Part shown: positions 8,901-19,072 of the stretch, in pieces
Layout of the letters: each line of letters opens with the position of its first letter
Numbering within the stretch: position 1 is the stretch's first letter
NCBI RefSeq assembly: GCF_002288525.1
Contig: NZ_CP023067.1
Span: 3,017,001 to 3,081,000 of the forward strand
Source: Sinorhizobium sojae CCBAU 05684
Lineage (GTDB): Bacteria; Pseudomonadota; Alphaproteobacteria; Rhizobiales; Rhizobiaceae
DNA length: 64,000 nt
Direction: 5' to 3'
Translations under genes and position numbers: made by a program
Notes under the pieces: generated by a model
What the model was told of the DNA's origin: nothing
The model's database searches: none
Seen by the model: the letters and a program-made list of their open reading frames with translations, nothing else

Positions 8901-10814
8901 ATGTCGCCACCACAGTCGAGTACTGCGTACTGGAAGGCTGCAGCGGCGCTTGTCCTTGCAGCTTCGACCGCGCTCGGTCCGTTGTCCGCCGGCAACGCGC
9001 TTGCAATCAACATCTTCGGTCTGCGGCTGTTCGAAAGCGCGGAGGAGGAGATTCAGGTCATTGACCCGGTCCGCTATGCGCTCACCTTCGAAACCGGCAC
9101 GGCTGACGCGGACCTGCGAGAGGCGCTCCAGAACGCATCCGCGCTTTACCAGGATAGCGAGGAACCGGTTTCCGGCGACCTCGGCCTCTTGATCAAGGCG
9201 CGCGACGACCGGGAGCGCCTGCTCGCGGCGCTCTATGAAAACGCGCGCTATGGCGGTGTTGTCAGCGTCCTGATCAATGGACAGGACATCGACACCCTGC
9301 CGCCGGATCCGTCTTTCCCGGAGGGCGCGCCTGTGCCGGTCACGGTGCGGGTCGCCCCTGGGCCGGTCTTTACATTGGGTAGGGTAACCTTCCAAGGCGA
9401 TGCCACGCAGTTCGCCCCGTCCGCCTATGGGCTTACGCCGGGCGCCCGCGCCGACTCGACGCTGATCATCCGGGCGGGCGAGCAGATCGTCGCCGATCTG
9501 AAGGAACAGAGTCGGCCGCTTGCAAGCCTCACCGAACGCAGCGTCGTAGCCGATCACGCCACTTCGACTGTCGAAGTCACGATCGCCGCCGCGGGCGGCC
9601 CGGTCGCCCCCGTCGGCGATCTCACGGTCACCGGCACAAGAACAGTTGATCCGACATTCGTCCGCGACTACTCGCGCCTCAACGAGGGTCGGCCCTACTC
9701 GCCGGAAAACATCCGCAGGGCCGCGGAGCGTCTGCGGCAGCTGAATGTCTTCTCGAGCGTCACCATCACGGAAGCCGATCAGCTGGCGCCGGACGGCACC
9801 ATCCCGATGACCATTCAGGTCTCCGAGGGCAAGCATCGCTATTTCGGCTTCGGCGGCCAGGTTTCGACGACCGACGGCCTCGGACTGCAGGGCTATTGGG
9901 GTCACCGCAATCTCTTCGGGCGCGCCGAATCGATCCGCATCGAGGGCTCCGTGGACCGTATCGGCGAGACCACAGATATCGGCGGGCTCGACTATTCCGC
10001 CAGCATCCTTTTTGCAAAACCCGGCGCCTTCGGGCCGGCATCGACCTTCACGGCGAGCATCAAGGCGGCCATCGACGACCCGGATGCCTATCGCGCCAAG
10101 ACCATCACCGCGGCTGCGGGCGCCGGTTTCGAGCTCTCACCGGAAGATACGGTCTCGGTCGGCGCGGAGTTGAGCATCGCCGATGTGGACGATGCGTTCG
10201 GCTCCAACAGTTATCTCACCGCCGCCCTCCCGTTCGAATACGTCCGCGATACCCGCGACAACAAGCTGAACGCAACGGAAGGCTATCGCGCGCTGATCGG
10301 CGCCACGCCAAGCTATGAGATCGACGGCAAGACCTTCTTCAGCTCCTTCGAGGCCACGGTTTCCGGCTATCAGGCGCTCGGGCCCGAGGACGGAGTCGTG
10401 CTTGCCGGCAGGATCGGCGCCGGCACGCTTGTCGGCGGCGACGAACTCGCCGACATTCCCGCGCCCCGACGCTTCTATCTCGGCGGTGGTGGATCGGTGC
10501 GCGGCTTCGCCTTCCAGGAGATCGGTCCGCGCAATGCCGACAACGAGGAGACCGGCGGCCGATCCTATGTGAGCGGCTCGCTTGAGGCGCGCATTGCTAT
10601 CACCGACACGATCGGCATCGTACCCTTCATCGATGCCGGCAGCGTCTCGGCGGACGAGCTGCCGGATTTCTCGGACGTCCGCGCCGGCGCCGGTATCGGC
10701 CTGCGCTATGCGACGCCCTTCGGACCGATCCGGCTCGATTTCGCAGTCCCGCTCAACAAGTATCCCGGCGGCACCGATTACGGGATTTATGCAGGCATCG
10801 GCCAATCTTTCTGA
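8901..10814 (+). CDS. tamA: TamA, Omp85-family outer membrane assembly protein
   Basis: 637 residues. An N-terminal signal peptide (about 1-35) precedes POTRA domains (about 90-310; for example FTLGRVTFQGD and VGDLTVTGTRTV) and a C-terminal 16-strand barrel of the bacterial surface antigen family (about 320-637). The L6 loop motif is VRGF in GGGSVRGFAFQE, and the last residue is the phenylalanine typical of barrel proteins. TamA acts with TamB to insert certain autotransporters and other proteins, or to support lipid transport, in the outer membrane; tamB follows after 94 bases. GGAGG precedes the ATG closely. Confidence 0.93.
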   Translation: MSPPQSSTAYWKAAAALVLAASTALGPLSAGNALAINIFGLRLFESAEEEIQVIDPVRYALTFETGTADADLREALQNASALYQDSEEPVSGDLGLLIKARDDRERLLAALYENARYGGVVSVLINGQDIDTLPPDPSFPEGAPVPVTVRVAPGPVFTLGRVTFQGDATQFAPSAYGLTPGARADSTLIIRAGEQIVADLKEQSRPLASLTERSVVADHATSTVEVTIAAAGGPVAPVGDLTVTGTRTVDPTFVRDYSRLNEGRPYSPENIRRAAERLRQLNVFSSVTITEADQLAPDGTIPMTIQVSEGKHRYFGFGGQVSTTDGLGLQGYWGHRNLFGRAESIRIEGSVDRIGETTDIGGLDYSASILFAKPGAFGPASTFTASIKAAIDDPDAYRAKTITAAAGAGFELSPEDTVSVGAELSIADVDDAFGSNSYLTAALPFEYVRDTRDNKLNATEGYRALIGATPSYEIDGKTFFSSFEATVSGYQALGPEDGVVLAGRIGAGTLVGGDELADIPAPRRFYLGGGGSVRGFAFQEIGPRNADNEETGGRSYVSGSLEARIAITDTIGIVPFIDAGSVSADELPDFSDVRAGAGIGLRYATPFGPIRLDFAVPLNKYPGGTDYGIYAGIGQSF

Positions 10815-10908
10815 TTTATGCCGGCCGGCCTGTTATAATGGCTATTCGCGGCACCCCGCTTCCGTCCTGCCGATTCCAGAGCGGCGCAACATGGGCTATG
10901 GATAGGAT

Positions 10909-13900
10909 ATGAATCAGGTCATCCGCTTTCTTCGGGTCGCATTGCGCTATCTATCCGCCGTCTTCGCGGCTGCGCTGGTGGCGCTGCTCCTCGCCATCGG
11001 CTTTCTCGGATTCACGGCCCCCGGCGCGCGAGTGGTCGCCTGGGCGATCGAGAAATACGCGGCAACGCCCGACCAGATTGTCCGCATCTCCGACCCGAGC
11101 GCTTTGCTGACGGGGCACTTTACCGCCGGCAGCGTGACGCTCTTCGATGGCGAGGGCGTCTATGCGGAGGTACGGGACTTGGCAATCGACTGGTCGCCGG
11201 CGGAACTGCTTTCCCAGCGCTTCGATGCGTCGAAGGTCTCGGCCGGCTCCGTTCGGCTGGAACGAATGCCGATTCCATCGCAGGAGACGCGGGAGGTACG
11301 CTCGACCTTGACGCCGCCGCTCGATGTAAAAATCGACGCCTTCGACCTGAGTGAAATCGTGATCGGCGAGGCGATCGCGGGTGAGGACCAGGTCCTGACG
11401 GCGACCGGAAGGGTTCACGCCACCGATTCGAGCGTGGCGCTTGCCTTCGAGGCATCCGAGCGCGACCGGCCCGAGGCGCGCGCCGTGGTCGATCTAGTGT
11501 TCGATCCGGCCGGCAACCAGTTGAAGATCGAAGCAGAGCTTTCCGAACCGAAAGGCGGGCTGCTGGCGAAGCTGCTGCGTCTGCCGGGCGAACCGGCCGT
11601 CGATATCGCGTTGACCGGCGAGGGTCCGCTGTCCGACTGGACAGGATCGGGTACGGCCAGGCTCGCCGGCGACGAAATTCTTCAACTCCGAGGGCGCCAC
11701 CTCCTGACCGCCGACGGCATGCACAATCTCACGGTTTCGGGCGGCGGCGCCTTCGCGCCGCTTATGCCCCCTGCTTTCAAATCGCTCTTCGAGGGCACGA
11801 CCGATATCGACATTGCCGCTGCCTTCGACGGCGAGAGCATGGTCCGCATCGACTCCGGCAGGCTTTCCACCGGCGCGATGACGCTCAATGCCTCGGGAAC
11901 GATCGACAGCCGCGGCAAGAACAATCTGCAGGCAAGCCTCGCCGGCACGGACGGCCCGGTCGACTTTCGCTGGCCGATCGGGGAAGAAGATCTGCGGACG
12001 CTGATCAACAGGGCCAATCTGTCGCTGGTCGGCGAGGGGCAATCGGCAAACCTCGATATCTCCGCCGATGCAGCTTCCGTCGAATTTCCGCAGGGAACTC
12101 TTGGCGACATACGGCTTTCCGCACAAAGCGACGCATTCGATCTTCAAGCGCAGACGGGAGTGCTGAAGACGACCGTGGAAATCGGCGAAAGCCGCTTTGC
12201 GAGCGCGGAGCTCGACCGGGCGATACAGGCGCCGATCAACGCCGAAGGCATGCTTGCCGTCGCCCCGGAGACGATTCGTTTCGATCCGCTGACGATCGAA
12301 AGCCCTAGCATTGGCGGCACCGTCATCGGCACGCTTGACCGCTCCAGCGGGCTGATCGATGCTGCATTGAACCTTTTCGCGGTCCCCGAGGTTCTGCCGC
12401 CCGCGATCGCCGGCAAGTTCGACGGCACGATTGCCCTTTCCGGCAATCTCTCGACCGAGGCGGACGGCCGGATCGAACTGAGCAATCTTGAGGTAAAGTC
12501 GGAAACGGTCAACGCCTCCGGCTCGCTCGCCTTTGCCGGCGAGACCCTGACGGCCGACCTCTCCGGCCGGCTACCGGATCTCGGCAGGCTCATTGACGAT
12601 GCCGAAGGGCCTGCCGCCTTCCACGCAGCCATCGAGGGTCCGCTCGCCAAGCCGGATATTATGGCGGAGGTAACGTCCACCGGCGCCACGCTTGGCGGCC
12701 GGACGCTCAGCGATCTTACGATCAACGCCGATGGAACGGTGATATCCGGCGCTCCCCAGGCGAAGGTCACTGCCAGCGGCACGCTCAACGGTCAGCCGAT
12801 CGACCTGCGCGCTGACGTGGTTTCGCAATACGGCCGCACCTCGGTACCGACGATCGAAGGAACGGTCGGCGGCAACCGTTTGACCGGCAGGCTAGATCTC
12901 AGCTCCGGATTCAGGCCGAGCGGCACGATCAATTTCGACCTGTCGGACCTCAGCCTCATCACACGCATGCAGGGCCAGCAGGTCTCCGGCGATCTTTCCG
13001 GCACCGCGACGTTAGAGACGACCGACGGCACGACATCCGTCGCCATCGAGGCAGAGGGCACCCATATCGGCTTCGGCGCGGTTACGGTCGCCAGGCCGGA
13101 GGTGGACATCAACATTGCCGACATGGCCAGGCCGGCAATCATGAGCGGCCAAATTCAGGCGGAGAGCTTGGCGATCGGGGAAAACCGCGTGTCGGACCTC
13201 GGCATCACCCTCGAACAGCGGCAGGCCGCAACCGGCTTTTCGCTGCAGGGCAGCTTTGACGGGGCGCCGCTGACCGCATCGGGCGAATTGACCCAGGATG
13301 CGGATCGCACCGAAATCAGCCTTTCCTCCGTCTCCGCCGCGCCGAGAGGCGTGCCGCTCGAGCTCGCTGCCCCGGCGGTCGTGGCGATCGAAGGGGGCGC
13401 GGCCCGTCTCGACGGCCTGACGATCCGCGCCGCGAGCGGCACCGTCACCATCACCGGCACCGCCGGCGACACGCTTGATCTGACGGCGCGACTCGATGCG
13501 CTGCCCGCCAGCCTGATCGATCGCTTCGCCCCGACGCTTGGGGCGCAGGGGACGATCTCGGGCAGCGTCGATGTCAGCGGCGAGGCTCAAGCGCCGGTCG
13601 TCGATTACGACCTCGCCTGGAGCGAAGCTTCCGTCGCATCGACGCGATCGATCGAGATTGCCGTGCGCGACCTGAATGCCAATGGCAGGGTCACCGTCGC
13701 CGAAGAGACCATTCGCTTCGATCCGACGGCGATCGAAGGTGCGGGATTCCGCGGCAGCGTTACCGGCACCCTCGACCGGACCGGCACGACAGCCGAGGCC
13801 GACTTCGAGTTCACCGCCGAACCGGATGCGCTGCCCGCCGGGCTGGCGGCCCGTTTCGACGCACCCGTCACCGTTTCGGGCAAGATCGAGACCGGCGGCG

Positions 13901-16524
13901 AGGCCACGAGGTTGAGCGCGCTCGAGATCACCTCTGAGACGGTCACCGCCATCGGTTCCGCCACCCTTGCCGAAGGCGCGCTCACGGCAGAGTTCGAGGG
14001 CACCCTGCCGGACCTCGGCAAGCTGCTGGGCGATGCGCAGGGTGAGGCGTCCTTCAACGCGGATATTTCCGGCCCGCTCGACGCGCTGAACCTGAAGGGG
14101 GAGATGACCTCGAGCGGTGCCACACTCGCCGGCCGCTCGCTGACGGACCTGACGATCACCGCCGATGCGACGCTTGCACCGGGCAGTCCCCAGGCAAATC
14201 TCACCGCCACGGGTGCACTCGACGGGCAGGCGATCGACGTCCGGGCCGAAGTGGTTTCGAGGGAGGGCCGCACGTCCATTCCCACGCTCGAGGCGACGAT
14301 CGGTGACAACCGCGTGACGGGCGCCCTCGACCTCACACAGGATTTCAGGCCCGAAGGCACGATCAATTTCAACCTGCCCGATCTCGGCCTGATCGCCGCA
14401 ATTGCCGGGCAGCAGGCCTCCGGCGACCTTTCCGGCTCGGCATCCGTGCGCACCGCCAATGGCACGACCTCGGTTTCGCTGAACGCCTCCGGCAGCGCCA
14501 TCAGGCGCGGCGCACTGACGATTGCCAATCCGGTCGTGGACATCAGCATCGCCGATGTCAGCGAATTGGCGATCCGGGGCAGCGTCAGGGCCGAAAGCGT
14601 CGCTCAAGGTCAAAACCGCGTGACCGACGTCAGCCTCACCTTCGACCAGCAGGGCGACAGGACGGGCTTCGCGGTCGACGGAAGATATGACGGCAGTCGG
14701 CTTGCCGCCGAAGGCGATCTGGCGAGAGCGGGCGACCGCACGGAAATTCGCCTCACCTCCTTTACAGCCGCTCCGCGGAACATCCCCTTGAGCCTTGCCG
14801 AACCGGCCGTGATCACCATCGAGGACGGCGTCGTCCGCCTCGGCGAACTGACCGTGCGGGCGTCGCGTGGCACCATTGACGTTAATGGCACTGCGGGCGA
14901 AATGCTGGACATTTCGGCAAGGCTGAACGCGCTGCCGGCCGGCCTTATCAATACCTTCGCCCCGACGCTGGAGGCCGCCGGCGCGATCAACGGCACGGTC
15001 GAGGTCAGGGGAAGCGCGGGCGAACCCGTGATCACCTATGACCTCAGTTGGAGCGATGCCTCGGTCGCGACCACCCGCGGCGCCGGTGTGGCTGCACTCG
15101 ACGTTTCCGCCACCGGCCGATACGCCGGCAATCGCGTCACGGTCGAGGCGACGGTGTCCGGACCAGGAGAGCTGTCTTTCCGGGGCGGCGGCCATGTCGA
15201 TCTCGGCGGCACCATGCCGATCGAAATGAGCTTCACAGGAGACGTGCCCTTCGCGCTGATTGCCGGCGCCATGGCGGAACAGGGTTTCACGCTCACCGGA
15301 TCGGCCGATGTCAATCTTTCGCTCTCGGGCTCCGCACGGGCACCGCGGATCGCCGGTACCATCTCGACGACAGGCGGCCGCCTCGTCGACGTCCGGCGTA
15401 ATCTCGCCTTGAACGACCTTGCGGCCAATGTCAGACTCGACGGACAGCAGGCAACGATCTCGAATCTCTCGGCCAATCTCGCGACCGGTGGATCCATCGA
15501 GGCAAGCGGCACTGTCGGCGTAGCGCCCGGCTCCGGCTTCCCGGCGGACCTCAGGATCCGCCTGAACAATGCCACTTACATCGACGGCACGCTTTTCATG
15601 GCCGACCTGGCGGGGGATCTCACGCTCACCGGTCCGCTCACCGCAACTCCGGTGCTCGGCGGCCAGTTGACGGTCCGCAGGGCGGCAATCACGATTCCTG
15701 AGAAGTTGCCGGCCTCGCTGGCTGCGATCAACATCGAGCACAGGAACGCGCCGGCCGGGGTCCGTCAGATGGCGAATGAAGTGCTCCAGGACACGCCGAT
15801 CGATGCCGGCGTCAACGGCAACGGCATCATTGCCTTCAATCTCGACGTTCGGTCCCCCGGGCAGTTCTTCGTGCGCGGACGCGGCATCAATGCCGAACTC
15901 GGCGGGAATCTCACGATCCGCGGCACCGCCAACCGACCGATCGTCTCCGGCGGCTTCGACATGCGGCGTGGCCGCCTCGAAATTCTCGGCAGGCGCCTGA
16001 CCTTCACGGAAGGCCATATCGGCTTTGGCGGCGACCTCGTTCCGACCCTCGACCTCGACGCAACCTCGAGTGCGGGCTCCACGACCATTACCGTCAACAT
16101 CGCCGGCGCCGCCAACAATCCGACGGTGACCTTCTCCTCCTCCCCGGCGCTGCCGCAGGACGAGATCCTGGCGCAACTGATCTTCAACCGATCGCTCAAC
16201 AACCTATCGGCATTCCAGATCGCGCAACTTGCTACCGCCGTCAGCCAGCTCGCGGGCGGCGGCTCGACGTCGCTGCTCGGCGGCTTGCGCAACAGGCTCG
16301 GCGTCGACGACCTCGACATCACCACCGACGAAAGCGGCGGCGCACAGTTGCGCGCCGGCAAGTACATCAACGATCGAACCTATATAGAACTGCAGCAGGG
16401 CTCCGACACGGCGTCCACCAAGGCGACCATCAATCTCGACATCGGCCGCGGCGTGAAGCTGAAAGGCTCGGCCGCCGGCGACGGCTCGGCATCCGGCGGC
16501 GTCTTCTTTGAGCGGGAGTACTGA
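10909..16524 (+). CDS. tamB: TamB, translocation and assembly module inner-membrane-anchored protein with internal duplication
   Basis: 1871 residues; E. coli TamB has about 1260. An N-terminal membrane helix (about residues 9-33) is followed by a long periplasmic repeat of beta-strands, as in AsmA/TamB/VPS13-like lipid grooves. The C-terminal TamB (DUF490) domain (about 1480-1871) includes RRGRLEILGRRL, FTEGHIGFGGDL and SPALPQDEILAQLIF, and the protein ends in EREY. A tandem duplication of about 478 residues is visible: IRFDP recurs at bases 12,274 and 13,711, YDLxWS at 13,606 and 15,037, and GTINFxLxDL, RTSxPT and GATLxGR recur in the same order. It forms an operon with tamA. Confidence 0.93.
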   Translation: MNQVIRFLRVALRYLSAVFAAALVALLLAIGFLGFTAPGARVVAWAIEKYAATPDQIVRISDPSALLTGHFTAGSVTLFDGEGVYAEVRDLAIDWSPAELLSQRFDASKVSAGSVRLERMPIPSQETREVRSTLTPPLDVKIDAFDLSEIVIGEAIAGEDQVLTATGRVHATDSSVALAFEASERDRPEARAVVDLVFDPAGNQLKIEAELSEPKGGLLAKLLRLPGEPAVDIALTGEGPLSDWTGSGTARLAGDEILQLRGRHLLTADGMHNLTVSGGGAFAPLMPPAFKSLFEGTTDIDIAAAFDGESMVRIDSGRLSTGAMTLNASGTIDSRGKNNLQASLAGTDGPVDFRWPIGEEDLRTLINRANLSLVGEGQSANLDISADAASVEFPQGTLGDIRLSAQSDAFDLQAQTGVLKTTVEIGESRFASAELDRAIQAPINAEGMLAVAPETIRFDPLTIESPSIGGTVIGTLDRSSGLIDAALNLFAVPEVLPPAIAGKFDGTIALSGNLSTEADGRIELSNLEVKSETVNASGSLAFAGETLTADLSGRLPDLGRLIDDAEGPAAFHAAIEGPLAKPDIMAEVTSTGATLGGRTLSDLTINADGTVISGAPQAKVTASGTLNGQPIDLRADVVSQYGRTSVPTIEGTVGGNRLTGRLDLSSGFRPSGTINFDLSDLSLITRMQGQQVSGDLSGTATLETTDGTTSVAIEAEGTHIGFGAVTVARPEVDINIADMARPAIMSGQIQAESLAIGENRVSDLGITLEQRQAATGFSLQGSFDGAPLTASGELTQDADRTEISLSSVSAAPRGVPLELAAPAVVAIEGGAARLDGLTIRAASGTVTITGTAGDTLDLTARLDALPASLIDRFAPTLGAQGTISGSVDVSGEAQAPVVDYDLAWSEASVASTRSIEIAVRDLNANGRVTVAEETIRFDPTAIEGAGFRGSVTGTLDRTGTTAEADFEFTAEPDALPAGLAARFDAPVTVSGKIETGGEATRLSALEITSETVTAIGSATLAEGALTAEFEGTLPDLGKLLGDAQGEASFNADISGPLDALNLKGEMTSSGATLAGRSLTDLTITADATLAPGSPQANLTATGALDGQAIDVRAEVVSREGRTSIPTLEATIGDNRVTGALDLTQDFRPEGTINFNLPDLGLIAAIAGQQASGDLSGSASVRTANGTTSVSLNASGSAIRRGALTIANPVVDISIADVSELAIRGSVRAESVAQGQNRVTDVSLTFDQQGDRTGFAVDGRYDGSRLAAEGDLARAGDRTEIRLTSFTAAPRNIPLSLAEPAVITIEDGVVRLGELTVRASRGTIDVNGTAGEMLDISARLNALPAGLINTFAPTLEAAGAINGTVEVRGSAGEPVITYDLSWSDASVATTRGAGVAALDVSATGRYAGNRVTVEATVSGPGELSFRGGGHVDLGGTMPIEMSFTGDVPFALIAGAMAEQGFTLTGSADVNLSLSGSARAPRIAGTISTTGGRLVDVRRNLALNDLAANVRLDGQQATISNLSANLATGGSIEASGTVGVAPGSGFPADLRIRLNNATYIDGTLFMADLAGDLTLTGPLTATPVLGGQLTVRRAAITIPEKLPASLAAINIEHRNAPAGVRQMANEVLQDTPIDAGVNGNGIIAFNLDVRSPGQFFVRGRGINAELGGNLTIRGTANRPIVSGGFDMRRGRLEILGRRLTFTEGHIGFGGDLVPTLDLDATSSAGSTTITVNIAGAANNPTVTFSSSPALPQDEILAQLIFNRSLNNLSAFQIAQLATAVSQLAGGGSTSLLGGLRNRLGVDDLDITTDESGGAQLRAGKYINDRTYIELQQGSDTASTKATINLDIGRGVKLKGSAAGDGSASGGVFFEREY
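12250..15110 (+). repeat. two tandem ~1435-base units inside tamB
   Basis: Unit 1 is about 12,250-13,690 and unit 2 about 13,690-15,110. Equivalent landmarks are offset by 1437 bases (IRFDP) and 1431 bases (YDLAWS/YDLSWS). The copies are diverged but colinear, so the duplication is old, not an assembly artefact. Confidence 0.85.
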
Positions 16525-16560
16525 GCGACGATTTTCCCCGCGCTGTAGCGTTCTCCCCGG

Positions 16561-16598
16561 AACCCCTCCCCACAGGTGGGAAGGGTTGGGGAGGGGTT
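16561..16598. repeat. palindromic repeat after tamB (RIME-like)
   Basis: Perfect 12-base arms AACCCCTCCCCA and TGGGGAGGGGTT around a 14-base loop, between the convergent tamB and VOC genes. It may act as a bidirectional transcription stop. Base composition resembles the other RIME-like blocks in the window. Confidence 0.65.
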
Positions 16599-16627
16599 TC
16601 GAGGAGCTGCCGAACGGCGAACTCCAT

Positions 16628-17107
16628 TTAAGCGGCATTCCGCTCGACGCTGAATGCGTCAACGATCTCGCCCTCGTCGATGGCGGTGAACAGTGCCCAG
16701 ATATGACCGAACGGATCGATCAGCGCGCCGACGCGATCTCCCGTCGGCAGCGTCTCGGCTCCGTTGCGCAGGCTCGCACCGGCGCCGATCGCGCGTTCGA
16801 GCACCCGGTCCACGTTGTCGACATGGAGTTCCAGAATTGCCGCTGTGGTGCCGAGAGCGTGCGGCGAGCGCGGACCGCCAAGCCGCGGTTCCGCATCCCG
16901 GCGCGGATTGGCGCCTGCCACCCTGAAAACGGAATCGCCGATGCAGAGATCGGCGCTCGTCAGAATCCCACTCCACTCGTGGCGACGGAGGAGTTCGGCA
17001 CCGAAGACCTCACGATAAAAGGCGATCGCGCTTTCCACTTCACCGTGCCTGACGAACAGCTTGATACAGATCTGCCGCGCCATCGGGTCCCCACGAAAAC
17101 TGACCAT
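16628..17107 (-). CDS. VOC (glyoxalase/PhnB-like) family protein
   Basis: 159 residues with the beta-alpha-beta-beta-beta pattern of the vicinal oxygen chelate fold: IKLFVRHGEVESAIAFYREVFGAEL at the start, LHVDNVDRVLERAIGAGA in the middle, and DRVGALIDPFGHIWALFT near the end. These are the usual PhnB/glyoxalase-like landmarks (LFV, FY, DPFGH.W). The reaction is not predictable. The ATG at 17107 is preferred over 17119 because GGAGG sits five bases before it. It is a single gene, convergent with tamB. Confidence 0.85.
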   Translation of the reverse strand: MVSFRGDPMARQICIKLFVRHGEVESAIAFYREVFGAELLRRHEWSGILTSADLCIGDSVFRVAGANPRRDAEPRLGGPRSPHALGTTAAILELHVDNVDRVLERAIGAGASLRNGAETLPTGDRVGALIDPFGHIWALFTAIDEGEIVDAFSVERNAA

Positions 17108-17307
17108 GACATCCTCCATGGGTCGCGGCCGTCCGGATCGGCTTGACCCAAGACCGTAAGCGCGACTGTTCTGACGGTTGAAACGGAATAGCGGCCGAAG
17201 ACCGCGTCGTTCCTTGTGCCTCTCTTTGTGCTGAGGCAGCTATAATATACCAGGATTGGAACAAAGCAAGAACAAAAAGCCACCCCGAACGCTGGACCGC
17301 CAACGCC

Positions 17308-17742
17308 TCAAAAGGGCCCGGCCATCTTGCTTGTCTTGAGCAGGATGTTCGATTCCGTGACCGTGATGCCGTCGATCAGCCGGATGCGCCGCAAGGTCTC
17401 GTCGAAGCTAGCAAGATCGCGATCCTGGAGTTCGGCAATGAAGTCCCACCGACCATTGGTGCTGTGCAGCGCCCGCACCTGCGGCAGACCGCGCAATTGC
17501 TCGGCCACGCGGTCGGCCATCTTGCCGTGCACCTCGATCATGACCACCGCGCGAACGCCGGAAGCGGGGATTTCCGATCCGGTGCGGATGGTGAAGGCGG
17601 CGATCGTGCCATTTGCCACCAGCCGTTCTATCCGTGCGGCAATCGTCGCTCGCGAAACGCCGGTCAAGGCGGAAAGCGTCGACACCGGTATTCGCGAATT
17701 TTGTCGCAGCGCGCTGATGAGCGTCTGATCGAGATCGTCCAT
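17308..17742 (-). CDS. Lrp/AsnC-family regulator divergent from arginase
   Basis: 144 residues: an N-terminal winged helix-turn-helix (DDLDQTLISALRQNSRIPVSTL, then GVSRATIAARIERL) and a C-terminal RAM ligand domain (VIMIEV-like strand, VRALHSTNGRWDFIAEL). It is transcribed away from the arginase gene, so it is likely the local arginine- or ornithine-responsive regulator. Start choice is uncertain between 17742 and 17748 as neither has a strong ribosome site; the frame stays open to 17907. Confidence 0.9.
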   Translation of the reverse strand: MDDLDQTLISALRQNSRIPVSTLSALTGVSRATIAARIERLVANGTIAAFTIRTGSEIPASGVRAVVMIEVHGKMADRVAEQLRGLPQVRALHSTNGRWDFIAELQDRDLASFDETLRRIRLIDGITVTESNILLKTSKMAGPF

Positions 17743-17750
17743 ACACATCA

Positions 17751-17790
17751 CTTTGTAAAGCGAGGTTGCCAATCTGTAAAGAATAGCTTT
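17751..17790. promoter_or_regulatory. candidate operator between asnC-type regulator and arginase gene
   Basis: Two small dyads with the same half site: CTTT-GT-AAAG at 17751-17760 and AAAG-AATAG-CTTT at 17778-17790. Lrp/AsnC proteins bind short AT-rich dyads, often in helical repeats, in such divergent regions. Assignment is positional only. Confidence 0.3.
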
Positions 17791-17879
17791 CTGATCGACA
17801 GTTTTCCATCTTTTTGCCGTCGTCGCTTTTGAGGATAATCCGCGCGACTCCAGGGAACCGAATAGAGGAAGAGGCGGAG

Positions 17880-18803
17880 ATGAAAACCATCGCATTGATC
17901 GGCGCACCCATCGAGGAAGGCTCCGGCCGCCGCGGCGCGGCCATGGGGCCGACGGCGCTCCGGATCGCTGGCATCGATACGGTTCTTGCGGGACTCGGCC
18001 ACGGGGTTGAGGACGAAGGCGATCTCCGGCCTTCGGCGGCGAGCGATCTCGCCAACCACCCGGGCGCCAACAACCTGCAGATGGTTGCCGCCTTCACCCG
18101 TGCGCTCAACGACGCGGTGCGCGACACCGCCCGCAAGGGGCATGTCCCGATAATTCTCGGCGGCGACCATGCGCTCTCGATGGGCAGCGTCTCCGGCATG
18201 GCGCGTTATGCCGACGAAGTCGGCCGAGCCCTCTTCGTGCTCTGGCTCGACGCCCATGCCGACTTCAATTCGCCGGCCACCTCTCCCTCGGGTAACATGC
18301 ATGGCATGCCTGTCGCATTCTTCTGCGGTGAGGCTGAATTCGCTCCTATCCTCCCGAAAGACCGGCCCTTGGTCGATCCGAAGCGGGTCTTCCAGGTGGG
18401 CATCCGCTCGGTGGATGCGCGCGAACGCGACGAAATCGCCGAACATGGGGTAAACGTCTATGATATGCGGACCGTCGACGAACTGGGCATGGCTTACATC
18501 ATGCGCCAGATCCTCGATGAGGTGCGCGCTGCAAACGGCCTCCTGCATGTGAGCCTCGATGTCGATTTCATGGATCCGGAGCTCGCGCCGGGTGTGGGCA
18601 CCACGGTTCCGGGCGGCGCCACCTTCCGCGAAGCCCATCTGATCATGGAGATGCTCTACGACAGCGACCTCGTCTCCTCGCTTGACCTGGTCGAGCTCAA
18701 TCCCTTCCTCGACGACCGCGGCAAGAGCGCCCGCATTCTGGTGGAACTTACGGCAAGCCTGTTCGGCCGCCGCGTCCTCGACCGCCCAACCCGCGGCGCC
18801 TGA
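17880..18803 (+). CDS. rocF: arginase
   Basis: Hydrolyses arginine to ornithine and urea in the cytoplasm; 307 residues, normal for the ureohydrolase family. Metal-binding motifs are complete: GGDHALSMG (first His), DAHADFN (Asp-His-Asp), and SLDVDFMDPELAPG (two late Asp). The ATG at 17880 follows AGAGGAAGAGGCGGAG; a longer in-frame start at 17814 is rejected. It is divergent from an AsnC-type regulator, the common arrangement for inducible arginine catabolism. Agmatinase is less likely given the loop GNMHGMPVAF seen in arginases. Confidence 0.93.
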   Translation: MKTIALIGAPIEEGSGRRGAAMGPTALRIAGIDTVLAGLGHGVEDEGDLRPSAASDLANHPGANNLQMVAAFTRALNDAVRDTARKGHVPIILGGDHALSMGSVSGMARYADEVGRALFVLWLDAHADFNSPATSPSGNMHGMPVAFFCGEAEFAPILPKDRPLVDPKRVFQVGIRSVDARERDEIAEHGVNVYDMRTVDELGMAYIMRQILDEVRAANGLLHVSLDVDFMDPELAPGVGTTVPGGATFREAHLIMEMLYDSDLVSSLDLVELNPFLDDRGKSARILVELTASLFGRRVLDRPTRGA

Positions 18804-19072
18804 GGGCGGTGCAACGCCGGCCGCGGCGGCCGCAGCCACAGATCCGAACGGATCCCGATTACGGAAAAAGCAAGTCTTAACGATTCCCGCGCTAGAGTAA
18901 TCTCTGACGCGCAAAGCGGATTACCGCGCATGATGCAGCTTGCGCTTGGCCGAATGCCATCGGCGGACCATGGTTCCCGACCGAACCGGCGCGGCGCGCA
19001 GTCGAAGGGAGCCTCACGGATTTGGCGAAGTCGGCGCCGGCGGCGTCGACCGAAAAGTTTGAAGGACCTTCG

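Noticed and set aside
13012..16176. Very long open frame (about 1050 codons) antisense to tamB
   Set aside because: Its composition is rich in Arg, Gly, Asp and His with no domain motif, as expected from the opposite strand of a GC-rich gene; TamB on the plus strand is coherent throughout.
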